Assembly: GCA_041394605.1 (NCBI GenBank)
Contig: JAWKHX010000009.1
Location: 1-64,000, forward strand
DNA: 64,000 nucleotides
Direction: 5' to 3'
From: UBA668 sp041394605
GTDB lineage: Bacteria > Actinomycetota > Acidimicrobiia > Acidimicrobiales > Ilumatobacteraceae
The notes beneath the pieces were generated by a model. That model had not been told where the DNA came from. It ran no database searches and worked only from the letters and a program-made list of their open reading frames with translations. Numbering within the stretch: the stretch's first letter is position 1; every line of letters begins with the position of its first letter. A program made the position numbers and the translations under genes. Positions 7,745 to 16,012 of this stretch are shown in pieces.

Positions 7745-8274
7745 GCGAGGCCCAGCTCAACATCCTCAACTACGCGCTCCTGGCGCTGATCTACCTCTTC
7801 TTCGCGCGGGTCCTCTGGGCGGTGTGGAGCGAAGTGCGCGGCCCCCGTGTCGGCCAGCCCACCCCCCGCCAGCAGGCCGGCACGGCTGCCGGCCGCGGTG
7901 GCCCCGCCCCCGACCCGACGGCGGTAGCCGCCCGCCCGGCGGCGGCCGCCGGCCCGCCGCCCAAGCACCGGGCCAAGCGAGGCGTGCCCACCCGCCTGGT
8001 GGTGCTGCAGCCCCGCGTGCGCAAGGGCTCCGCCTACCCGATCGGCGTGGAGATCACGCTGGGCCGGGCACCGAGCTGCTCCATCGGGCTGCCGGACGAC
8101 ACCTTCGCCAGCCAGCTGCACGCCCGGGTCTTCACCCAGGACGGCGGGGTCTGGGTGGAAGACCTCGGCAGCACCAACGGCACCCATCTCAACGGCGGTC
8201 GCGTCACCGCCCCGACCGCGCTGGTCCAGGGCGACCGGGTGCAGGTCGGCAACACGATCTTCGAGGCGCAGTGA
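7741..8274 (+). CDS. fhaB: FhaB-like membrane FHA protein
   Basis: This 177-residue protein has one N-terminal transmembrane helix (about residues 8-28, LNYALLALIYLFFARVLWAV), a proline/alanine linker, and a C-terminal FHA domain (LGRAPSCSIGL, SQLHARVF, LGSTNGTHLNGG). The mycobacterial counterpart (FipA) is a phosphorylated partner of FtsZ and division proteins. The GTG start lies within the fhaA stop codon, indicating coupled translation. Confidence 0.88.
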   Translation: MSEAQLNILNYALLALIYLFFARVLWAVWSEVRGPRVGQPTPRQQAGTAAGRGGPAPDPTAVAARPAAAAGPPPKHRAKRGVPTRLVVLQPRVRKGSAYPIGVEITLGRAPSCSIGLPDDTFASQLHARVFTQDGGVWVEDLGSTNGTHLNGGRVTAPTALVQGDRVQVGNTIFEAQ

Positions 8275-8299
8275 GGACTGCGCGCGCTGTGAGGGCCTT

Positions 8300-9526
8300 G
8301 TGACCGACGAACCTGTTCGACCGCCGGTGCTCGCCTGGGGTGCCGCCACCCACCCGGGGCGGGTGCGCGCCGAGAACGAGGACAACTTCGTCGCCGAACC
8401 GATGGTGTTCGGCGTGGCCGACGGCATGGGCGGCCATCAGGCCGGCGAGGTGGCCAGCGAGATCGCCGCCACCACCCTGCGCGACCGCCTGCGCAGCGGC
8501 GCGGCCAGCGTGGACCTGGTGGTGGCCGCGGTGGTGGAGGCCAATGCCGCCATCTTCCAGGGAGCCCACACCAACCCCGATCAGCGTGGCATGGGCACCA
8601 CGCTCACCGCGGTGGCGGCGATGCCCGGCCCTGATGGCGGGCCCGGCCGCCTGGTGGTGGCCAACGTGGGCGACAGCCGCACCTACGTCTACCGCTCCGG
8701 CCGGCTGCGGCGGGTCACCGTCGACCACAGCTATGTGCAGGAACTGGTGAGCACTGGGCACATCACCGAAGCGGAAGCCCGCAGCCACCCGCGCCGCAAC
8801 ATCGTCACCCGTGCCCTCGGCATCGAACCCACGGTGAAGGTGGACACCTGGGTGCACGGCCTGGTGAAGGGCGACCGCTACGTGCTGTGCAGCGACGGCC
8901 TGGTGGACGAGGTGGAGGACGACGAGATCGCCGCGATCCTCACCGCCAACGCCCAGCCGCAGGAGGCAGCGGAGGCACTGGTGGCCGCGGCCAACGCCAG
9001 CGGTGGGCGCGACAACGTCACCGTGGTGGTCATCGACGTGCTGGACGGGGAGGACCCCACCACTGCCACCGCCGAACTGGTGCTGGATCTCGACCGCGAC
9101 GGGGACTATGCCGACCAGCCCCACCTGATCGACGCCGAGGCCGGCACGGCGGGCGACGACGCCCCGGCGGACGGTGCGACCCTGCCGAGTCTGCCGCCCC
9201 GTGCTGCCGGCCCCGCCCCCGACCGCACCATGCAACTGTCTGCCACGGAGGCGTCCGCCCCGATGCCGGCCGCCGGCCCGGCGCCGCGCCGCGCTCCGTG
9301 GGGCTGGCTGCTGTTCCTCATCGGATTGGGTGTCATCGTCACGCTCACGGTGGTGCTGTTCCTGGTGGTGCGCCACAACGAGAGCGACCCCACGCCCTCC
9401 ACCACCACGTCCACCACGTCCACCACGTCCACCACGTCCACCACGGTGCCCGAGACCGTGCCGGCCACCTCGCCCGCCACCAGTGCGCCGGTCGGCAGCA
9501 CGTCCACACCCGGATCGGGGGGTTAG
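8300..9526 (+). CDS. pstP: PP2C-family Ser/Thr protein phosphatase (PstP)
   Basis: This enzyme removes phosphate from PknB and its targets. The catalytic domain (about residues 10-240) shows the metal-binding motifs RAENEDNF, VADGMGGH, GDSRTYVY and GGRDNVTVVV. A single transmembrane helix follows (about residues 333-356, WGWLLFLIGLGVIVTLTVVL). The outside tail is threonine/serine-rich and encoded by tandem 9-base repeats. It lies 25 bases after fhaB with a GTG start. The 408-residue length is normal for actinobacterial PstP, but the repeat tail is unusual. Confidence 0.93.
   Translation: MTDEPVRPPVLAWGAATHPGRVRAENEDNFVAEPMVFGVADGMGGHQAGEVASEIAATTLRDRLRSGAASVDLVVAAVVEANAAIFQGAHTNPDQRGMGTTLTAVAAMPGPDGGPGRLVVANVGDSRTYVYRSGRLRRVTVDHSYVQELVSTGHITEAEARSHPRRNIVTRALGIEPTVKVDTWVHGLVKGDRYVLCSDGLVDEVEDDEIAAILTANAQPQEAAEALVAAANASGGRDNVTVVVIDVLDGEDPTTATAELVLDLDRDGDYADQPHLIDAEAGTAGDDAPADGATLPSLPPRAAGPAPDRTMQLSATEASAPMPAAGPAPRRAPWGWLLFLIGLGVIVTLTVVLFLVVRHNESDPTPSTTTSTTSTTSTTSTTVPETVPATSPATSAPVGSTSTPGSGG
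9410..9445 (+). repeat. Four tandem 9-base repeats (TCCACCACG) in pstP
   Basis: TCCACCACG is repeated four times in frame, encoding Ser-Thr-Thr units on the extracellular tail of the phosphatase. Similar units occur at the 3' end of pknB (about 14526-14566). Such repeats can change length by slippage. Confidence 0.9.
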
Positions 9527-9528
9527 CC

Positions 9529-10926
9529 GTGGCCCAGTCGTCGCCGCTGGCCGCCGCCCGGCGGAACTCCGAACTCGGGCTGGTGGTGATGGCTGCCGGC
9601 ATCACCGGCGTGGCCTACGTGCTGGCCGCGCTGGGCAAGAACTCCACGATGCCGGCCACCATCATCCCGTTCCTCATCGCCCTGCTGGGCCTGTTGGTGG
9701 CCGCCCACATCGCCGTGCGGATCATGGCCAGTGGTGCCGATGCCACGCTCCTCCCGCTGGCCGTCCTGCTGAACGGCATCGGCTACGTGATGATCGCCCG
9801 CCTCAACGACGAGCGCGCCGCCAAGCAGACCACCTGGACGTTCATCGCCATCGTCGCGTTCGTGATCACGCTGGCGCTCGTGCAGCGGCCTGCCGACCTG
9901 GCCCGCTACAAGTGGACGTTCCTGTTCATCGGCGTCGGTTCGCTGCTGCTGCCGCTGGTGCCCGGCATCGGCTCCAGCGTGGGCGGGGCGCGCATCTGGA
10001 TCAGCATCGGGCCGGTCAACATCCAGCCGGGCGAGTTCGCCAAGATCGCACTCGCCCTGTTCTTCGCCGCCTACCTGGCCGACAACCGCGAACTCATCGC
10101 TGCCGGCACCGGTCGCCTGGGCCGCCTGCACATCCCGCAGATGCGCTACCTGCTGCCGATCACCGGGGCGTGGGCGTTCGCCATCGCGGTGATGGTGGCG
10201 GAGAAGGACCTCGGCTCGGCCCTGCTGTTCTTCACCCTGTTCACCGTGATGATGTGGGTGGCCACCGAGCGGGCCCTGTTCCTGCTGATCGGCATCGCAC
10301 TGTTCGCCGGCGCGGCCGTGGTGGCCTACAACCTCTTCGAAGTGGTCCGCACCCGCGTGCAGGTGATGATCGACCCGTGGAGCCAGTACCAGGGCAAGGG
10401 CTACCAGCCCGCCCAGGCCATGTTCGCCTTCGCCAACGGGGGCACCGGCGGGACCGGGCTCGGGATGGGTAGCCCCAACAAGATTCCCGCCGCCAGCACC
10501 GACTACATCTTCGCCGCCGTCGGTGAGGAGATGGGCCTGATCGGGGCCACCGCCGTCCTGATCGCCTTCCTGCTCCTGATCGGCGCCGGCATGCGCGTGG
10601 CCATCCGCGCCGAACGCACCTTCGAGAAGTTGCTGGCCACCGGTCTCACCACGATCATCGGCATGCAGGCGTTCATCATCACCGCCGGCGTGCTGCGGGT
10701 GATCCCCCTCACCGGCATCACCCTGCCGTTCATGAGCTACGGCGGCAGCAGCCTGCTGGCCAACTACGTCCTGCTCGCGCTGCTCATCCGCCTCAGCGAC
10801 TCGGTCGCCCGGCGCACGGGCGACGTGCCCGACTCGCTGACGTTCAGCGAGCGGATGGAAGCCCGCGCCCTGCGCAAGCAGGCCGCCCGTGAGGCGCGGG
10901 CGCTCAGCCAGGGAGGCGCCCGGTGA
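9529..10926 (+). CDS. rodA: RodA/FtsW peptidoglycan glycosyltransferase
   Basis: This polytopic SEDS protein (465 residues, about 12 membrane helices) polymerises lipid II glycan strands together with the class B PBP encoded next. Family signatures include IQPGEFAKIALALFFAAYL, the acidic loop EKDLGSALLFF and the C-terminal FMSYGGSSLLANYVL. The start is taken at GTG 9529, two bases after the pstP stop. The stop overlaps the GTG of pbpA. RodA rather than FtsW is chosen because of the pairing with PbpA in this conserved cluster. Confidence 0.92.
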   Translation: MAQSSPLAAARRNSELGLVVMAAGITGVAYVLAALGKNSTMPATIIPFLIALLGLLVAAHIAVRIMASGADATLLPLAVLLNGIGYVMIARLNDERAAKQTTWTFIAIVAFVITLALVQRPADLARYKWTFLFIGVGSLLLPLVPGIGSSVGGARIWISIGPVNIQPGEFAKIALALFFAAYLADNRELIAAGTGRLGRLHIPQMRYLLPITGAWAFAIAVMVAEKDLGSALLFFTLFTVMMWVATERALFLLIGIALFAGAAVVAYNLFEVVRTRVQVMIDPWSQYQGKGYQPAQAMFAFANGGTGGTGLGMGSPNKIPAASTDYIFAAVGEEMGLIGATAVLIAFLLLIGAGMRVAIRAERTFEKLLATGLTTIIGMQAFIITAGVLRVIPLTGITLPFMSYGGSSLLANYVLLALLIRLSDSVARRTGDVPDSLTFSERMEARALRKQAAREARALSQGGAR

Positions 10927-12407
10927 ACGCCCGCATCCGGCGCCTCGTTGCCGCGCTGATGGCCCTCTACCTCGTGGTGTTCGTGGCCCTGAACCTCACT
11001 CAGGTGGCCCGCAAGGAAGCCCTGGACGCCCATCCCAACAACAACCGCCAGACCATCCGCGACTTCAACCGGCCCCGCGGCCCGATCGTCACCGCCGACG
11101 GCCAGGTCATCGCCCGCAGCGTGCCCAGCACGGACGGCATCTTCGACTACCAGCGCGAATACCCGCTGGGCCTCTACTTCAGCAACATCACCGGCTACTA
11201 CTCGTACAGCTTCGGCAGCACCCAGCTGGAGAAGACGATGAGCGACGTGCTGATGGGCGACACCACCGCCCAGAAGACGCAGGGCATCTTCGGTGGGCGC
11301 GACAACACCGGCAGCGTGGTGCTGACCCTGCGCTCCGACCTGCAGAAGGTGGCGGCGGACGCGCTGGCCGGGCGCGAAGGCTCGGTGGTCGTGATGGATC
11401 CGCGCACGGGTGCCGTGCTGGCCATGTTCAGCTTCCCCACCTTCGACGCCAACCTGGTGGCCGTCCACAACACGCAAGAGGCCGAGAACGTCCTGAACTA
11501 CCTGAACAACTTCCCCGGCAAGCCGCTGCTGGCCAACACCTACCAGGAGCGCTACATGCCGGGGTCGAGCTTCAAGGTCATCACCACCGGCATCGCCTTC
11601 GAGAACGGTGTGACGTCGATGGACCGGTCGTGGCCCAGCGAGACGGAGTGGACCCCGCCGCAGACCAACGACCCGATCCAGAACTACGGCGGCTCCAGTT
11701 GCGGCGGCACGATGGCGGATGTCTTCCGCCGCAGCTGCAACATCCCGTTCGCCCAGATGGCGGTGGAGCTCGGCCCGGAGCGCATGGTGGCCGGTACCGA
11801 GGCGTGGGGCATCGGCGAGACCCTGCCGATCGACCTGCCCGGCGCGGCCGCCAGCAACTTCGCCAACGCCGGCGGCGAGCCGATCGACTTCGCCAACAAT
11901 CTCCCGCTGCTGGCCATCGGTGGCTTCGGGCAGGCCAACGACGCGATGGTGCCGCTGCACATGTGCATGGTGGCGTCCACGGTGGCCAATGGCGGCGTGA
12001 TGATGAAGCCGTACGTGGTGCAGAGCACCCTCAACCACGATGGCCAGTTGCTGTCCACCACCGTCCCGCAAGAGTGGAAGACACCGATCAGCCCGGCCAC
12101 CGCTTCCACGCTCACCTCGCTGATGATCGGTGTGGTGAACAACGGCACCGCCAAGCAGATGCAGTTGGCCAATGGCATCCAGGCGGCAGCGAAGACCGGC
12201 ACCGCCCAGCTCAACGGGCCGGGCGAGCCGGAACGGTCGCACGCGTGGATCATCGGCTTCGCCCCGGCGGAGTCGCCGCGGTACGCGGTGGCCGTGGTGC
12301 TGAAGGGCACCAACGACGAGATCAGCGCCGGCACGGGCGGCAAGCTGGCCGGCCCGATCGCCAAGCAGATCCTCGACTACCTGTTCTCCACGGAAAACCG
12401 CGCGTGA
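10923..12407 (+). CDS. pbpA: Class B penicillin-binding protein (PbpA)
   Basis: The transpeptidase cross-links peptidoglycan strands outside the membrane. There is one N-terminal membrane anchor (about residues 7-27). The catalytic serine is Ser215 in SSFK (215-218), followed by SCN (271-273) and KTGT (424-427), the three active-site motifs in correct order. Length 494 matches actinobacterial PbpA. Its GTG start overlaps the rodA stop (GTGA), so the polymerase/transpeptidase pair is translated together. Confidence 0.93.
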   Translation: MNARIRRLVAALMALYLVVFVALNLTQVARKEALDAHPNNNRQTIRDFNRPRGPIVTADGQVIARSVPSTDGIFDYQREYPLGLYFSNITGYYSYSFGSTQLEKTMSDVLMGDTTAQKTQGIFGGRDNTGSVVLTLRSDLQKVAADALAGREGSVVVMDPRTGAVLAMFSFPTFDANLVAVHNTQEAENVLNYLNNFPGKPLLANTYQERYMPGSSFKVITTGIAFENGVTSMDRSWPSETEWTPPQTNDPIQNYGGSSCGGTMADVFRRSCNIPFAQMAVELGPERMVAGTEAWGIGETLPIDLPGAAASNFANAGGEPIDFANNLPLLAIGGFGQANDAMVPLHMCMVASTVANGGVMMKPYVVQSTLNHDGQLLSTTVPQEWKTPISPATASTLTSLMIGVVNNGTAKQMQLANGIQAAAKTGTAQLNGPGEPERSHAWIIGFAPAESPRYAVAVVLKGTNDEISAGTGGKLAGPIAKQILDYLFSTENRA

Positions 12408-12510
12408 CGCTCGACCGGGTGCTCATGACGGGTGACCGCCGCGTGCGGTTACCCATCGGTATCCTCGTTTGGCGATTCGGTGGACGGCCGAATCCCATGA
12501 AAGAAGCACA

Positions 12511-14592
12511 GTGAGCGGCAACCCCGAGCGGACGGTTCTCAACGACCGCTACGAACTCCAGCAGCGGATCGGACGCGGCGGCATGGCCGACGTGTTCCTC
12601 GCGCGCGACCTCCTGCTGGACCGCCCGGTGGCCATCAAGGTGCTGTTCCCCGAGTTCGCCGTGGACCCCAACTTCGTGGAGCGCTTCCGCCGCGAGGCCC
12701 AGTCCGCCGCCAACCTCAACCACCCCAACATCGTCGGCGTCTACGACTGGGGCAAGTACGCCAACACCTACTTCATGGCCATGGAGTACGTGCAGGGCCG
12801 CACCCTCGCCGACATCCTGCGGGCCAACGGCCACGTCAACAGCCAGCAGGCGGCAGAGATCGCCAGCGAGGTGTCGGCGGCGCTCGGCTTCGCCCACCGC
12901 AACGGCGTGGTCCACCGCGACATCAAGCCCGCCAACATCCTCATCGGCGCCAACGGCCAGGTGAAGGTGGCGGACTTCGGCATCGCCCGGGCGATGAACG
13001 CGCCGACCGAGAGCAACCTCACCCAGGCCGGTTCGGTGATGGGCACCGCCACCTACTTCTCACCGGAGCAAGCCCAGGGGGCCCAGCCGGACCCGCGCAG
13101 CGACCTCTACTCGCTGGGCATCGTGCTGTACGAGATGGTGGCCGGTCGCCCGCCGTTCACGGGCGAGAACCCGGTGTCCATCGCCTACAAGCAGGTGCAC
13201 GACAACCCCCAGCCGCTGAACCAGATCGTGGCCGACATCCCCAAGTCGTTCGAGGCCATCGTGGCCAAGTTGCTGGCCAAGAAGCCGGACTTCCGGTACC
13301 CCAACGCCGAGGCGCTGCGCGACGACCTGCGCCGCTACCGCCACGGCGAGCCCGTGCAGGCGCTGGCCGCGGCGATGGGCAACGGCGCCGCGGCGGCCGC
13401 CGCGGCGGGTGCGGGCGCCACCGGCGCCGTGCCGCGCACCGCACCGGCTACCGGTGCCGTGCCGCGCCAGCCGGTGGGTGCCACCACCGCCATGCCGCGC
13501 ACCACCGCAGTGGGCGCGCAGCCGTCGTACACCAACCCGGCCTACGCCCAGGCCGGCTACGGCCAGCAGCCGGAGTACCGCAGCGGCGGCCGGGGCGGTC
13601 TGTACGCGATCATCGGCTTCATCGCGCTCATCGCGCTGGTGGCCGGTGGGATCGTGCTGTTCAACGTGCTGGCCAAGGACAAGGCACCCAGCACGTTCAC
13701 CATGCCCAACGTCGTGGACATGCAGCTCGACGTGGGCACCCAGGTGCTCACCGACGCCGGCCTGCGGGTGAACCCGATCATCCAGGAGACGCCCGACAAG
13801 CCGGAGGGCGTGATCGTGGCCACCGACCCGCTGGCCGACGCAACGGTGCAGACGGACCAGTTGGTCAACGTCTACTACAACCCCACCAAGACGCCCTTCG
13901 CCGTCCCCGACGTCACCACGCTGGCCCAGCAGGATGCGGTGGACCAGCTGAACGGGCTGGGCCTCGAGGTCACGATCCTCACGGAAGAGTCCACCACGGT
14001 GGAGGCCGGGAAGGTCATCCGCACCGATCCTCCCGCCGGCACCATGTTGCGCCAGGGCGATCCGATCACCTTGGTGGTCGCCGCCGCCCCCGGCCAGGTG
14101 GCCGTGCCACCGGTGGAGGGGTTGTCGCAGGCCAACGCCGAAGCTGCGCTCACGGCCCCCACCTACGCCTTCGTGGTGACCGTGGTGGAAGAACCGAGTG
14201 CCACCGTCGCCAAGGGCACCGCCATCCGCACCGACCCGCCCACCGGCGAACTGGTGGACAAGGGCACCCCGGTCACCCTCTACGTGAGCAGCGGCCCCGA
14301 GCAGGTGGTGGTGCCGCCGCTGGTGGGCACCACGGAAGACACTGCCCGCACCAAGTTGGCCGATGCCAACCTGGGCGTGGAGGTCAGCTATCTCACCCTG
14401 TCGGCCGGCGACCCGAACATCGGCAAGGTGGTGTCGCAGAACATTCCCGCCGGCCAACTGGTGGACCCGAACACGGTGGTGAAGATCCAGGTGGGCAAGG
14501 CCCCGGCCACCACCACCACCAGTTCCTCCACCACGACGTCCACGACCTCCACCACGTCCACCACGGTCGCGTCGTCGACCACCACCACCTGA
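12511..14592 (+). CDS. pknB: PASTA-domain Ser/Thr protein kinase (PknB)
   Basis: The kinase senses muropeptides/lipid II outside and phosphorylates wall-synthesis and division proteins inside. The kinase domain occupies about residues 11-275, with GRGGMADVF, AIKVL, HRDIKPAN (Asp137) and DFG (Asp155). An alanine-rich juxtamembrane linker follows, then one membrane helix (about 364-387), four PASTA domains (about 395-667) and a Ser/Thr-rich tail. The start is GTG 12511 (AAGAAG upstream); an upstream TTG would add a non-kinase sequence. The 103-base gap after pbpA may hold its own promoter. No pknA gene is present in this cluster. Confidence 0.94.
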   Translation: MSGNPERTVLNDRYELQQRIGRGGMADVFLARDLLLDRPVAIKVLFPEFAVDPNFVERFRREAQSAANLNHPNIVGVYDWGKYANTYFMAMEYVQGRTLADILRANGHVNSQQAAEIASEVSAALGFAHRNGVVHRDIKPANILIGANGQVKVADFGIARAMNAPTESNLTQAGSVMGTATYFSPEQAQGAQPDPRSDLYSLGIVLYEMVAGRPPFTGENPVSIAYKQVHDNPQPLNQIVADIPKSFEAIVAKLLAKKPDFRYPNAEALRDDLRRYRHGEPVQALAAAMGNGAAAAAAAGAGATGAVPRTAPATGAVPRQPVGATTAMPRTTAVGAQPSYTNPAYAQAGYGQQPEYRSGGRGGLYAIIGFIALIALVAGGIVLFNVLAKDKAPSTFTMPNVVDMQLDVGTQVLTDAGLRVNPIIQETPDKPEGVIVATDPLADATVQTDQLVNVYYNPTKTPFAVPDVTTLAQQDAVDQLNGLGLEVTILTEESTTVEAGKVIRTDPPAGTMLRQGDPITLVVAAAPGQVAVPPVEGLSQANAEAALTAPTYAFVVTVVEEPSATVAKGTAIRTDPPTGELVDKGTPVTLYVSSGPEQVVVPPLVGTTEDTARTKLADANLGVEVSYLTLSAGDPNIGKVVSQNIPAGQLVDPNTVVKIQVGKAPATTTTSSSTTTSTTSTTSTTVASSTTTT

Positions 14593-14613
14593 CGGCAGCA
14601 GCGCGGCGCCAAG

Positions 14614-15198
14614 TCAGCCGACGGGAGCGGCGCGGCGCAGGAAGTTGCGCAGCAGGTCGTGCCCGGCGCCGGTGAGGATGCTCTCCGGGTGGAACTGCAC
14701 GCCTTCCACCGGAAGCTCACGGTGACGCACGCCCATGATGATCCCGTCGCACGAGGCGGTGACCTCCAGGCAGTCCGGCAGGGTGGCGGGGTCGATGACC
14801 AGGCTGTGGTAACGGGTGGCGGTGAGCGGGTTGGGCAGGCCCGCGAACACGCCCACACCCTGATGTTGGATGGGCGACGTCTTGCCGTGCATCAGCGCCG
14901 GCGCCCGCACGACCGCTGCGCCGTAGACGTGGCCGATGGCCTGGTGACCCAGACACACCCCGAACACCGGCGTGCCGGTGGCGGCGAAGGCGGGGATGGC
15001 CTGGCAGATGATGCCGGCGTCCTCCGGTCGGCCGGGGCCGGGCGACAGCAGTACGAGGTCGGGTGCAGCGGCCAGCGCTTCGGCGACGGTCCACTGGTCG
15101 TTGCGCACCACCACAGGGTCGGCACCCAGTTCTCCCAGGTACTGGACCAGGTTGTAGACGAAACTGTCGTAGCTGTCGATGACGAGCACCCGCGGCAT
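14614..15198 (-). CDS. pabA: Glutamine amidotransferase, anthranilate/aminodeoxychorismate synthase component II
   Basis: This 194-residue class I amidotransferase releases ammonia from glutamine for anthranilate or 4-amino-4-deoxychorismate synthesis. The catalytic triad is Cys82 (GVCLGHQ), His170 and Glu172 (QFHPES). The partner (TrpE or PabB) is not in the window, so trpG and pabA cannot be told apart. The start MPRVLVIDSYDSF is chosen because the family begins there; longer readings have no homologous N-terminus. The position between pknB and crgA, in opposite orientation to both, is the same as in mycobacteria (trpG). Confidence 0.9.
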   Translation of the reverse strand: MPRVLVIDSYDSFVYNLVQYLGELGADPVVVRNDQWTVAEALAAAPDLVLLSPGPGRPEDAGIICQAIPAFAATGTPVFGVCLGHQAIGHVYGAAVVRAPALMHGKTSPIQHQGVGVFAGLPNPLTATRYHSLVIDPATLPDCLEVTASCDGIIMGVRHRELPVEGVQFHPESILTGAGHDLLRNFLRRAAPVG

Positions 15199-15268
15199 CC
15201 GCACAGCCTGCCCGCTGGTACCGATCGTTGTCGAATGGGTTGGCCGTTGCCGAACGGGTTGGGCCACC

Positions 15269-15274
15269 TAGACT
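15269..15274 (+). promoter_or_regulatory. -10 box TAGACT of crgA
   Basis: Eight bases separate it from the GTG start at 15283, consistent with a leaderless crgA mRNA. Confidence 0.55.
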
Positions 15275-15282
15275 TGCCGCCC

Positions 15283-15603
15283 GTGGCACCTCCGAAGCGC
15301 AGAACATCCGGTCGAGTGACGCCCAAGGGCACCAAGCCCGGCCAGGCGACCGCTATGGCGAAGGAGGCCGCGCACCACGAGTCCGATGTGGCGAAGTCGT
15401 CGCGATACACGCCGCCCACGCCGAAGGACTACTACGAGAGCCCTACCTGGGTGCCGGCGCTGATGCTGGTGTTCATCGGCCTCGGGGTCGTGGCCATCAT
15501 CCTGCGCTACGTCATCCCGGCCTTCTCGGACACCAACACCCCGGTGCTGATCGGCCTCGGCTTCCTGCTGGCCGGCCTGTACACCGCCACCAAGTGGCAT
15601 TGA
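15283..15603 (+). CDS. crgA: Cell division protein CrgA
   Basis: This 106-residue membrane protein is a divisome-associated regulator of FtsZ and PBPs in Actinobacteria. It has a basic cytoplasmic N-terminus, the family signature YTPPTPKDYYESPTWVP, and two membrane helices (about residues 58-80 and 87-104). It ends with LYTATKWH, as typical CrgA proteins do. The GTG start is supported by the upstream TAGACT. Confidence 0.93.
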   Translation: MAPPKRRTSGRVTPKGTKPGQATAMAKEAAHHESDVAKSSRYTPPTPKDYYESPTWVPALMLVFIGLGVVAIILRYVIPAFSDTNTPVLIGLGFLLAGLYTATKWH

Positions 15604-15648
15604 CACCGGTCCGCCGGCGAATCACAGCGGTGTAAGTTTCACCCAGAC

Positions 15649-15669
15649 TTATCCACAGTCTGTGGGCAA
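15649..15669. other. Pair of inverted DnaA-box-like sequences
   Basis: TTATCCACA (15649-15657, a perfect bacterial DnaA box) and TGTGGGCAA (15661-15669, one mismatch from an inverted box) lie three bases apart in the short gap between convergent genes. They may bind DnaA, or simply form part of an imperfect hairpin that terminates both genes. No AT-rich unwinding region or dnaA/dnaN gene is present, so this is not an origin as seen here. Confidence 0.3.
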
Positions 15670-15670
15670 C

Positions 15671-15937
15671 TCAGTCGTAGAGCGGCGCCTGCACCACCAT
15701 GTCCTCCATGCAGTGGCGCGGCGGCGGAGGGTCTTCGTCGGGGGCGAGGGTCAACTTGATCTCCAGACCGCACACGGTGCAGCGGTAGCGCACGTTGACC
15801 TTGCGCATCTCCCCTGCTGGCGGCGGGGGCGGCAGCGGCGACGTGAAGCTGCGGAGCATGCCGACCCCGGTTTTCCACAGGACGTACCCGATGACCAGCC
15901 CGCCGAGCACCCACAGGATCGTCGTCAGTGCCGGCAT
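15671..15937 (-). CDS. Small membrane-anchored protein with CxxC/HC motif
   Basis: The 88-residue protein has one N-terminal membrane helix (about residues 4-22), a proline-rich linker and a cytoplasmic or exported small domain. That domain has YRCTVCGLEIKL and later PRHCMEDM, which resembles a zinc ribbon. No specific function is recognised. TAGCGT lies six bases before its ATG, supporting this start. It is convergent with crgA. Confidence 0.6.
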   Translation of the reverse strand: MPALTTILWVLGGLVIGYVLWKTGVGMLRSFTSPLPPPPPAGEMRKVNVRYRCTVCGLEIKLTLAPDEDPPPPRHCMEDMVVQAPLYD

Positions 15938-15943
15938 GTCACC

Positions 15944-15949
15944 ACGCTA
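15944..15949 (-). promoter_or_regulatory. -10 box TAGCGT of the small CxxC protein gene
   Basis: It ends six bases before the ATG at 15937 and lies next to the long palindrome at 15966-16003. Confidence 0.5.
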
Positions 15950-15965
15950 CCCGTCGGGCCCAGTT

Positions 15966-16003
15966 GGAGGGTTTCGTGCTCGGAGCCGAGCACGAAACCC
16001 TCC
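15966..16003 (-). terminator. 38-base perfect palindrome after the thiolase gene
   Basis: GGAGGGTTTCGTGCTCGG and its exact complement form an 18-bp stem with two central bases, nine bases past the thiolase stop. It should form a very stable RNA hairpin and is probably the thiolase terminator, although no T run follows. Protein binding to the DNA palindrome is an alternative. Confidence 0.6.
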
Positions 16004-16012
16004 GATACCTGG

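Noticed and set aside
9410..9445. Short regular repeats considered as a CRISPR array
   Set aside because: Units are 9 bases, in frame, without spacers. They are coding microsatellites. No CRISPR array or cas gene was seen anywhere in the window.
9174..10472. Long alternative-frame ORFs over pstP, rodA and pbpA
   Set aside because: Arg/Pro-rich shadows of strongly conserved genes, without ribosome sites or -10 boxes.
12408..12510. Riboswitch or small RNA before pknB
   Set aside because: The 103-base gap has no conserved structural motif that I can recognise; a promoter is the simplest content.
14659..15603. Long plus-strand frame extending crgA across pabA
   Set aside because: The upstream part is antisense to a clear amidotransferase; GTG 15283 with TAGACT fits CrgA.
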